Positions 47,043 to 57,900 of a stretch of 64,000 bases of DNA are shown here, piece after piece (within the stretch, counting starts at the first letter, position 1; each line of letters opens with the position of its first letter). Made by a program: the position numbers and the translations under genes. Below the pieces are notes generated by a model. The model was not told the origin of the DNA, searched no databases, and was given only the letters and a program-made list of their open reading frames with translations. This DNA comes from Bicyclus anynana (Eukaryota > Arthropoda > Insecta > Lepidoptera > Nymphalidae): the NCBI RefSeq assembly GCF_947172395.1, contig NC_069102.1, forward strand, positions 12,300,250-12,364,249, read 5' to 3'.

Positions 47043-47313
47043 CTCAGACCAATTATAGAAGGACCTGTATCGCACTCATAGTCACGAACAAAATTGTCTG
47101 TCATTTTTTGAGGAAAACGAGCTTCGATTTGGTATTTATTTTATACTAAACTAGAAGTTTTTGCCCGTTTTTTACACAATTCAATTACACAAAAAGGTAT
47201 TTTTACAGAGCTCTTTAGCCGACGAACACGATTACAACTATTTAACATCGATTCTATAGAGATAAGAAAAGTAACGTCTAGCGAGGCAGGTCCTATACAA
47301 TAATTGGTCTGAG
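47043..47313. mobile_element. hAT-like MITE with 8-bp target-site duplication (copy 2)
   Basis: Perfect 14-bp inverted ends CTCAGACCAATTAT and ATAATTGGTCTGAG. ATGGCGGG flanks it on both sides (47035-47042 and 47314-47321). Same family as 41332-41642. Confidence 0.85.
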
Positions 47314-47595
47314 ATGGCGGGTAATAACAGCAACGCGTTGACGCCAATACAATCGCGTACAAAACTTTCAATTATCTTTAATGTACTGTGCAATGCGTTT
47401 AACAGTTTCGTTTATAACTGTACCAGCATTTTGGTTCAACTTACTTGCCGGGGACTATACTTGTGCTTAGTTTTCGTCCGCAATATGACGTGCTTTTTTA
47501 TTTTTCTGGTCGACACAATTTGGCATGTTTACACATTCGTAGACTATGCTAGACTTGACGTGGCATTTAATATTGACTTTAATTTAATAGGGTAG
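47314..47595 (+). CDS. Unrecognised hydrophobic ORF, possibly a first exon
   Basis: A 93-codon frame starting MAGNNSNALTPIQSRTKLSI, followed by several hydrophobic stretches (FNVLCNAFNSFVYN, LYLCLVFV, CFFIFLVDTIW) that could span membranes. A GT (GG/GTAGTT) lies just before the stop, so it could be a 5' exon. The ATG lies within the target-site duplication of the MITE upstream; without the MITE the frame would start from the same ATG after TTGTAAACGT. The family is not recognised. Evidence for expression is lacking. Confidence 0.3.
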   Translation: MAGNNSNALTPIQSRTKLSIIFNVLCNAFNSFVYNCTSILVQLTCRGLYLCLVFVRNMTCFFIFLVDTIWHVYTFVDYARLDVAFNIDFNLIG

Positions 47596-47599
47596 TTGA

Positions 47600-48125
47600 C
47601 TCATATCAAATTTAATAAGAATATTAATTTCGTGTCGAAATATATCGATATCAATTATATAACAAAAGTTAAGTTTTCACTAATTGTCTGTGGTCTTTGT
47701 AACTGTCAATGTCAAAGTCAAAGTCAATCGATGAATGAGATGTCATTGTCAAATAACATTATCATATTATTTTGATTAGTGATGTGTCAATTTAGTGTCA
47801 AATCCATATTAAAACTGTCGCCTGTCATTTAGGCACAGATAATGAATTGAATTTATTTTTAATTACGAGTTATTGTCCATCTGTAACAAGTAATTTCTTA
47901 TTAGACAAATATAGATTTTATTCAAAATTGAAATTGGCCTCATGAGTTCTCTTTAATTGTCCTAATTTATAACCAATTTTCACTTCTGTATCATTCATAT
48001 AGTTTGGGCCGAGTTTGTATGGAGACTGGGTTTCTCATTTATTTTTATTTTTTAGCTTCACTTGTAACAATGTATGTAAGAAAATCTTGGAATTATAATT
48101 TTGACCCACTTCCCGGTCTTCGATT
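47600..48125. other. AT-rich spacer with TGTCAA-rich stretch
   Basis: GTCAATGTCAAAGTCAAAGT and several more TGTCAAA words occur at 47700-47820. No gene is supported. Confidence 0.4.
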
Positions 48126-48126
48126 A

Positions 48127-48905
48127 GGATGAAATTTTGCACACGCTCTGAGTGACTAGCTAAGTAACGTCATTACAAATCCAACATGGCGGACTGAAAT
48201 CCACCCCTATGATATGGATATCAAATGAAAGGGTTTGCTGTCAGGAATACGAAAATTTGTCACGTAACTTAAATCCAATATGGCAGACGAATTTTTGGTG
48301 CGTGCGAAAAACGTAACTATTTCTGTCCATTTTATGGCCGGGTTGGTTGGTTCTCATATTTTAGTAAACCCTATTTTGAGGATGTCTGTTAGGATAAAAT
48401 TTTGCACACGCTCTTAGTTCTGATGACAATACATGACTAGCTAAGTAACGTCATTACAAATTCAACATGGCGGACTGAAATCCACCCCTATGATATGGAT
48501 ATCAAATGATAGGGTTTGCTGTCAGGAATACAAAGAATGTCACGTGACTTAAATCCAATATGGCAGACTTCCAATTTTCGGTGCGTGCAAAAAACGTAAC
48601 TATTATATTTCTATTCATTTTTTGGCCGGGTTGGGTGGTTCTCATACTTTAGTACCCCCTATTTTGAAGATGTCTGTTAGGATGAAATTTTGCACACGCT
48701 CTTAGTTCTGATGACAATACATGACTAGCTAACTAACGTCATTACAAATCCAACATGGCGGCCTCCCCAAGATGGCCAAATGAAAGGCTGTCAGGAGTAC
48801 GAAAAAAATAGTCACGTGACTTAAATCCGTCCAATTTTTGGTGCGTTCTGTGTTATGGCCGGGTTGGAAGGTCTTTTAGTACCCCCTATTTTGAAGATGT
48901 CTGTC
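48127..48905. repeat. Tandem repeat, units of about 264-288 bp, three copies
   Basis: Units start at about 48127, 48391 and 48679 with AGGATGAAATTTTGCACACG (unit 2 with one change). Each contains CTAGCTAAGTAACGTCATTA, CCAACATGGCGG and GTCACGTGACTTAAATCC. The third is shortened. It ends 5 bp before the NGLY1 stop codon, so it forms the 3' UTR or its flank. Confidence 0.8.
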
Positions 48906-48910
48906 AGGGT

Positions 48911-51900
48911 CTACTGGTCACCGGCGTGAGGCACGAGGTCTGCTCGCAGGTGGAACACGCCGCTGGTGTCACTCAGTGGCTGACGGAACAACTGCGCGTG
49001 CTGCCAGCTCACCGCTCCCGCGCCGCCGCTCAGCCGCGCCGTCAGCGTCACCGATCTATACACCCGCGAGTATGTCGCCAGTCTGTCTGTTCACAAATAA
49101 TATGTTTTTACTCCCATTTCGTAATCTATACTCTACTCCAGTGATTCCCAAAGTGGTCTATATCGACCCCTAGGGGTCTATGACAACATGCAAGGGGTCT
49201 ATGTCAGCGAAAAAAATTTGGGGGTCCATTAAATGAAAATGGTTTCCACGATAGTGGATCATCACACTATTTTAGAATTTAAACTATCGTGAGTGTTATT
49301 CATATTAAATGATTATGAAACACGGCTAAAACTCACGTGATATTACGTCGGAGTATGCCCGACTAGTTTTGAACCCATACGGGGCCCTTAGTCATGAGCT
49401 GGTTCTTGCATCGCGGCACGATCCAAACACACTGATAGTATCTATTTTTTACATCATACTATCTTATATTATCAAAACATATCGTCATCAACCCATATTC
49501 GGCTCACTGCTGAGCTCGAGGGGTTAGGCCAATAGTCCACCACGCTGGCCTAATGCGGATTGGCAGACTTCACACACGCAGAGAATTAAGAAAATTCTCA
49601 GGTATGCAGGTTTCCTCACGATGTTTTCCTTCACCGTTTGAGTCACGTGATATTTAATTTCTTAAAATGCACACAACTGGAAAGTTGGAGGTGCATGGAC
49701 CCCGGACCGGATTCGAACCCACACCGTCCGAAATCGGAGGCAGAGCATAATTAACGGGATATATTATTACCCACTTATATCTACGAGTGCTACTTTTTAG
49801 ATTCGTTTTAAAACTAAATATCTACCAATATGTCGACTTATTTGGGTCATTTACAACATTTTGACCATACGAATGGCGAGTGGCAGATATTCAAAGGGAA
49901 GTTGACGCAATTTTTCAATATTAAGAGTGTGGACAATAATGTGAAGAAGGGATGGGATTTTATTAACTCACATCAGCGACGAAACTTACCGTTTGGCAGC
50001 GAATTTAGCGTACCCGCAGCAGTTGGACTGACAAGATTACGGAGAAGTCGTGGCATTACTGGTCGGCCATTTTAAACTACGACATACATATCAATATCAC
50101 AAAGCATTAATAGCTGAGTGGTAAAGATGCCAGATTCATCACTGAGAGGTGGTGTTTCGATCCCGCCTTCCGCTCGCCGTCTGAGCTTTCCAGATGTGCG
50201 GTCCCCATTCCAACAACCCAACCTCCAACGTCATCGATTCTTCGAACTACGTCTTCGTTGCTTCCCCCCCCCCCCCCACCCACCCTGACACAGCTTCGGA
50301 CTGGTACAGCTAAGTCGGTAACTTTGGATCCTCATTTCTTTACTTACTGTTAATTTGAGCGGGTATAGGATCCTCATCATCGAACTGTAAGCTCCAGTCA
50401 ATGTGGCCCGTCTCGTACACGGCGGTCTTGGCTTCCGCCGAGAACGACTTGAACACAAGGCCCTCTTTGGCCGCCATCCGCCAAGATATCGTGCCGGTGT
50501 CCTCGCCCTCTGCAATTATCCATCCACTCAGCGGTGAATACTTTTCTTCTCTTGGGTATAAAAGTTTGGCATATTTGTTATTATTTACTTTCAGCTCCCA
50601 AAAAAACCTGACCTGAGCTGACCCAAAATTGCCCTAGGTGAAAAATACCAGCGACATATCTCGTGGTTATATAATAATTTATTTATTTTGCTATTATCCG
50701 CGAAAAGTCGACAAACCCACGCGACAACGTCACCCAGGTCCGACGAAATACTCTCTACGTATGTTTCACCCCGAAACCGGAGCATTTTCAGGAGTTTGAC
50801 TCTACAACGTGCAATTTGCAATTTCGCGGATAATAGCAAAATAAATAAATTATTATATATTCATGATGAACTTCCGCAAAGCAACACCTGCTTCTATCCA
50901 ATATATCTCGTGGCATCTTAGGTCTACAGTAGGTATAACTTACGACCAGATATTTCTTGAAGAGGAACAGACAAATGTCAACGGGCTTAGCCCGCGTCTT
51001 CTTTTACAAAACTGGGAAAATCCCACTATGCATTGTTTTGTTCCAACTATTCCAACCCCAAATCCACGAAACTAACGTTTGACGTTTTCTTAAAAGACAA
51101 GTCCCAATTTTATATGGAGGCTGAGCCTTTATTTAACTAAGCAGAACTTTTTATCTTGAAAGAAAATAAAGTCTTAAAACCAAAAATAAAACAAACTTTG
51201 GAACCCGCATTTTTTTTAGTTAATTAAATAAAATTTATTTTTTTCATTAGCTGACAACACTAATTAAGAATTTTTATCATGGCAACATGCTTATAACTCA
51301 CACCCTGACAGATTGACAGTGACTTTCGCGTAGTAGCGTTCGTTTATGGCGTTTTATAGCAATTTAAGGATTTTTTTTGTTTAATGCTTCTCTGTCTACC
51401 ATTTAATATTTCTTTTTAACTTGTGTTTTATTGACATTTGACAATATTAAATGACATTGACAGCTTACACAGGATAAGAATTCAATTCCAGGTGTTTTTA
51501 TTGGCTGTTTTGAACACTTTTACCATATTGTCTATGTTTAATTTGTAAACAAGGGAGCTAAACAAAAAAAAATATTTATCTAATTAAATAAAGAAAGTTC
51601 CAAAAATTCTGAAAATTAATTTCTCAACATCAATTTGTATCCGTAAAAAATATTATCGACCTGCTTAAAAATTACAAATAATAAAAACCCATTTTGGGAC
51701 ATGTCCTTTGGAGATGCATTATATCACTTGCGTAGCTAAAATAGAAAACGTATACGCCATTTCCATTACCTAACCATTAAGATGTGGTTTATCTACATAG
51801 TTCCGCATTTTTTGAGACTCACCTTCTCTAGCCAAGTACACCTGACGCCAGTCCTTCTCAACCTTCCGGAAGACGTTGTTCACATCCCACACTCCGTCAT

Positions 51901-54900
51901 GCCAGCCGTCCACCGTATGCTGTGCATCATTGCAGCTGACGCGGTACTGGTCAGGAGCGGCGCAGTACGTCACCGTGGTCGTGCCCGGTGCAGAGAACTC
52001 GAACGTGTGGTGCTTCGCTTTGCCCATCTCCCCCCGCTCTAACCTCCATTCTTTGGAGCCGGATATTCGTCCGTGGGATTCGTAGTCTGTCGGTTGTCTG
52101 AAAATATTTGTTTCTTTTCTGAGTCTTCTTTTAATTTCGGCTTTTTAGCGACCATTGACTTCGATTATGGCAAGTTTTTTGGAGATAAGTATTTTGTTGT
52201 TAGTTTGTTTTTGAGTGAGAAGTCTTCGTTTAAGGTTAGTCTTTTTAAAGTGCCAATGGACTTTGATTATGCAGAGTTGTTTGAAGAAGAATTGAGATGG
52301 AGTATTAGTGCGTTAGTTCTAGGTGCTCGCGCAGCGTCAGCAGCGCGGACACCAGCTCCGACTGCGACACTTGTGTGTGCCTCACTCACCTCTCGACCAT
52401 GAGGTCGGCCAGCTCGCGCAGGTTCCTCACGCTGAGGTACTTGCGGCGCGCGGCCGACAGCTGCGCGTGGCGGTGCTCGCGCAGCGTCAGCAGCGCGGAC
52501 ACCAGCTCCGACTGCGACACTTGTGTGTGCCTCACTCACCTCTCGACCATGAGGTCGGCCAGCTCGCGCAGGTTCCTCACGCTGAGGTACTTGCGGCGCG
52601 CGGCCGACAGCTGCGCGTGGCGGTGCTCGCGCAGCGTCAGCAGCGCGGACACCAGCTCCGACTGCGACACTTGTGTGTGCCTCACTCACCTCTCGACCAT
52701 GAGGTCGGCCAGCTCGCGCAGGTTCCTCACGCTGAGGTACTTGCGGCGCGCGGCCGACAGCTGCGCGTGGCGGTGCTCGCGCAGCGTCAGCAGCGCGGAC
52801 ACCAGCTCCGACTGCGACACTTGTGTGTGCCTCACTCACCTCTCGACCATGAGGTCGGCCAGCTCGCGCAGGTTCCTCACGCTGAGGTACTTGCGGCGCG
52901 CGGCCGACAGCTGCGCGTGGCGGTGCTCGCGCAGCGTCAGCAGCGCGGACACCAGCTCCGACTGCGACACTTGTGTGTGCCTCACTCACCTCTCGACCAT
53001 GAGGTCGGCCAGCTCGCGCAGGTTCCTCACGCTGAGGTACTTGCGGCGCGCGGCCGACAGCTGCGCGTGGCGGTGCTCGCGCAGCGTCAGCAGCGCGGAC
53101 ACCAGCTCCGACTCGGACACTTCTGTGCGACGGGACAACATCTACGACATAACATAACACAGAACATTACACAATTACCCAATATTTTATATTCCACGAA
53201 ACTTATGTAGTCAGCATCATCATATCAGCCGATGGACGTCCACTACAGGACCTAGGCCTTTTGTAGGGACTTCCAAACATCACGACCCTAAAACACCTGC
53301 ATCCAGCGAATCCCTGCGACTCGCTTGATGTAGTCAGTCCTCCTGATGGGGGGTCAACCAACACTGCGCTTTTTATTGCAGGGTCACGATTCCAGCAGCT
53401 TGGGATCTCAACGTCCTCCTTCGAACTATGTTCCACGCACAATTTAGCTTCACGACTCATTGAACTATGTCGGTGACTTCATCTGCGGATCTCCTCATAC
53501 ATGCACTTACGAGTACGCACCTGTTTGTGGTTGCTGCTGTACCGCCAGCTCACGTCCTGCAGGTCGTCGCGCGACACGGCGATGACGTAGGACAGCTGCT
53601 TGTTCCAGCCGTGCGAGTAGATGAGCGGCGTGTTGAGCTTGCCCTCGCACGGGTCCGCGTGCAGCCAGGACCTCGAGTCGTAGTCGAACACCTGCCACAC
53701 AGCGGCGTGCATGACATTTTTAACCATGGTATGTATAAGTCCTTACTATAAGAGAAGCTAAACACTGGCTCATCTTTACACCGCGCACGACCACTCAGGT
53801 CGAGCGCCGGTGACGGACTGACTCATTGCCCCCACTACCAATGTACATGATATAGTGTATGTAGTATTGTAGGTATCTATTTAGTATACACAAACACTAC
53901 AGTTTTTTTTTTTTTTTTTTTTTATTCTTTACAAGTTAGCCCTTGACTACAATCTCACCTGATGGTAAGTGATGATGCAGTCTGAGATGGAAGCGGGCTA
54001 ACTTGTTAGGAGGAGGATGAAAATCCACACCCCTTTCGGTTTCTACACGGCATCGTACCGGAACGCTAAATCGCTTGGCGGTACGTCTTTGCCGGTAGGG
54101 TGGTAACTAGCCACGGCCGAAGACTCCCACCAGCCAGAACTGGACAAATTAAGAAAATCTCAATCTGCCCAGCCGGGGATCGAACCCAGGACCTCCGTCT
54201 TGTAAATCCACCGCGCATACCACTGCGCCACGGAGGCCGTCAATATGCACAAGAAGTAAAAATTGGAAAATTCCTTATTCAACTATGTATTTTGTGGTCC
54301 AACATAAGTTTGTATTAAATCCTAAGAGTAAACAAAGCATTCTTGCATCTATGAAGTGCACTACTACACAGAGGACTGCAATTATTGCAATGCCGATTGT
54401 AGATTTTAACATCCAAAAAACGTCCTTAACGATCTTGACGACAACATAACAACCCGTCCCAGTCAACACAAACATAAGCTACACAGAGTCTTCGCCGGAA
54501 GACGACATCAGGTCGTAGGGTCTATCTAATGGTGGTGTAAGGACTGATACACCCAAGGCAAAACATTCATCCCGAACGGCCCTCTTAGCCGTGGGACCGA
54601 GTCTCAGAGGAGACACCATTAGCAAGTCGTTCCGCCCGTCTCTTCTGTATCTGCCTTCAGGCCCTATTAGGTGATGCTACTGCGCTCGCCCAAAACCCCG
54701 GTGACGTCGCTGAGGTCCCAGTAAGGAGCCTACGGCACTCAGACGTTCAGGAAAACTGTATTAGTTTGTTACCGCGGGAGGTGGGGGCGGGGGGCGCTCA
54801 CCTCGCACCACACGTGGTCGGTGGTGTCGTACACGTAGCGGGTGTCGTAGCCGAGCGCGCGGCACAGCAGCGTGAAGCAGTTGGCCCACTCGCCGCAGCG

Positions 54901-57900
54901 TGCGCACGTCGTTGTACCGCGGGAGGTGAGGGCGGGGGGCGCTCACCTCGCACCACACGTGGTCGGTGGTGTCGTACACGTAGCGGGTGTCGTAGCCGAG
55001 CGCGCGGCACAGCAGCGTGAAGCAGTTGGCCCACTCGCCGCAGCGGCCGCGGCGCGTGCGGAGCAGCGTGCGCACGTCGTTGTACCGCGGGAAGTGGTAC
55101 ACTGACTGACACTCTATGCATTGATACACCTACAAAAATTGATCATTTATCATCTATTCATTCTATTAGTTCTCGATTTTGCAAGTGCATCCCAAGGATA
55201 TAAAATTTCGATGTAAACTAAAGCATGTCATGTTAACTGTTTTTGACAACAATTATGATTGTTTATGTGTTTAGTTTTCTTGCAAATTCGTTTAAACAAA
55301 ACCTTAAGAAAAGGCTAGAGACAAGTATCTTAGCATTCTATACATTCGCTGTGTATGTGTGTATGGGTGTGGGGTTCAACATGTTGCAGAGAGACAAACA
55401 AAAGAGATTTCTTTTGAATCTAAATAAACTGGTTAACACTGAACTACATTCTATTCCATTTTCTGACAACACTATTTTCCTCCAATCAGCTAAAAATAAG
55501 AACAAGAGTTACCTCAACCCTGCATGTCTCAGTGTCGCTCTTTAAAGTGGAATTTTTCATAAATCTGGTGCTGCCACCACAATCAGTGCAGTCTGGCTGG
55601 TCCACCCACGAGAAGAACTTGTGCTTGAACCAGCCCAGCAGTTCCAGCAGCAGTGCTATATCGAACGACATGTCGTCGCTTTTCAGCTCACCTGCAAGGA
55701 TTTGAGTAAATATAACTCTGGTACCTGACATACAACATCAACCTTTAGTGCCCAAGGGCGGAAAAGGCCCAGGAAAGAAGAAGAACTTTGATGCCCAGTA
55801 GTTACAAGGTCAAAGTATACTCAAGAACACCTAAATTTTTTTTTACCCCCTTTTAATACCAGAGATTATTGAGACATTGGAAACTAAGGTTCAAATGTTT
55901 CACACTTATTGCTAGGTATAATAGATATGGTAATACTAGCAGATGCTAGCATCTTCGTCCGCGTGGAATTTACTTTTTCACTAATTCCTCGGGAACCATG
56001 TATTTTCCAGGATGAAAAGTAACCTATGTGTTAATTAAGAGTAAAATCCATTTCCATTCCGAATTTCAGCCAAATCGGTATAGTAGTTGCGGCGTTAAAT
56101 AAACATCCATACAAACTTCCGCGTTTATAATATTAGTAGGATAGGATTACAAACTTACATACACACTATCTAATTGTGCACTCATGGGCAAGGTACCCAT
56201 TATGGTGGCGCTATTATCTGTCTGGAGGCAAGGCTTATCGTAGGCCAATTAATAATAATAATTTACCAGTTTTGATTTTCTTCTGTTGCTCCCTCATCCT
56301 GTCCAAAGCCTTTAGTTGCAGCGTCACCAGCGGGATGTGTTTGCGTGCTGTCTGCTGCAGATCCTCGTCTTCGTAATTGAGCATGTTGTTGAACAGGGTT
56401 TGGATTTTCAACAGCAAGCTGTTTTTTGTTGTCTGTTGGGATTGTTAGTTGATGGTTGATTTGTACTTCAAAACCAAAGTTTAACTTTTTAAATTTAGTG
56501 AGTACTTATATTAAAAATCATGATATATATTTGTTAAAAAAGTACAGTGGCAAAAATATGATAATAAAGCAATAAAGAAAATAGGACTACAAGTTGTGCA
56601 ACTATTTAATAATAATTGGAGAAGGTATGCACAGAAATCGCCTATGGACTTTTTCAAACATTTCCCTCTATATTAGTAATACTTCAAGGGAATCATAAAT
56701 GATACTGAGTTTTATGGCAACTCATATTTATTTTACAGTGATGAATGATGACTTGACATTTATTGCCAAGCCAAAATCTTGGAAATGTTGCATTACCAGC
56801 TACAACGTAGTAGGCTGCTTCACGCAACGTTGCATTGATTTTGAAATCACTATAATTTTCATTTGCTCTTTGTTTCAGTCTTCTATGGTCCACCTAGACG
56901 GGATACCCTAAGCATTTGCTTTAATAGCTTATAGCTAATCCAGGACTGATTCTACATACCAATACATTAGCAGGAACCAATTGAGGCAGCTTTTTCTGTG
57001 AGCTGACAATCTTTGTAACTGCCACATCAGTCACAGCAGGTCCACAGCAAAAGCTTATTTTTCTTTCCAAAGCCGCTTGAGCTATTCTCAGCTTGCTCAG
57101 TGTCTGCTCATTGGGGAATGCAAATCCATTGGGCACCTACAATCATACATCATATCATAGATTTTTTTTTTCTCATCTCTTATTCTGTTACTTAGCAATC
57201 TGTCATACAACATTGAGTCATTCGTCTGTTGGTTAGAGATTGAGTGTCATCAGAAGGAGTAAGACCTACTTTGCTGTATTCTAACTATCTTTCTTGGCTA
57301 GATTTTAGTCTGCAAAACTGCAAGCTGCCGTCTCCTCTCAGATTATTTGCCAAGTCAGTGACATTTGATACTGTAGCACTGTATTTCCTACCTGACTGTC
57401 TTAACATTAAGATTATGCCGGTGCAAGAACCAGCTCATGACTAAAGGCCCTATATGGGTTTAAAACTAGTCGGGCATACTCCAACATTGCATTAGATTTT
57501 TAGCCATGTTTTATAATAAATTAATATGGTGGTGAATATAACCATACATTCACCCAACTTTGGACAGATTTGAAGGCTCTGAGGTGGCCTAAGCTCCATT
57601 AAAAAATACTATCAAGCCTGCTCATCTGCACTGAAGCAATTGGTTTAAATCTAGGCTCAAACTTGCACTCCTCTATAAAACACAGGGGGCCTGTATATAT
57701 CTTGATAAAATAAAATAATTGATTTATTTACTTGAAGTGGATATACCGCCGTTGCGAATAACACTGTACGATCAGCGAGACCGAGATGAAATTTATAATT
57801 TAAATAACATACCGACTCAAATCCTATGTATTTGAGATAGTCATCGAAAGCCTGACAGTCCTGCATATTTTTGAAAGCATCACTCTCAATGGTTCTCAGT

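Noticed and set aside
48926..49173. Plus-strand Arg/Ala-rich ORFs near 49 kb
   Set aside because: Antisense shadows of the NGLY1 last exon (PAW domain).
52267..53210. Three overlapping frames of 260-297 codons with 50-residue repeats
   Set aside because: They are wrong-frame readings of the 150-bp NGLY1 exon 8 array. The true exon frame is closed by TGA right after the donor.
53467..53765. Plus-strand and shifted minus frames over NGLY1 exon 7
   Set aside because: Shadows of the real exon, which is GC-rich and so open in several frames.
9210..54230. Candidate tRNA genes with box A and box B
   Set aside because: Each is the head of a SINE with a family body and an A-rich tail; no cloverleaf with a full acceptor stem was found.
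54761..55129. One 122-aa exon reading through the NGLY1 exon 6 donor into its copy
   Set aside because: After TDHVWCE the frame becomes Arg/Pro-rich nonsense, and the GT donor joins exon 7 exactly as in known NGLY1.
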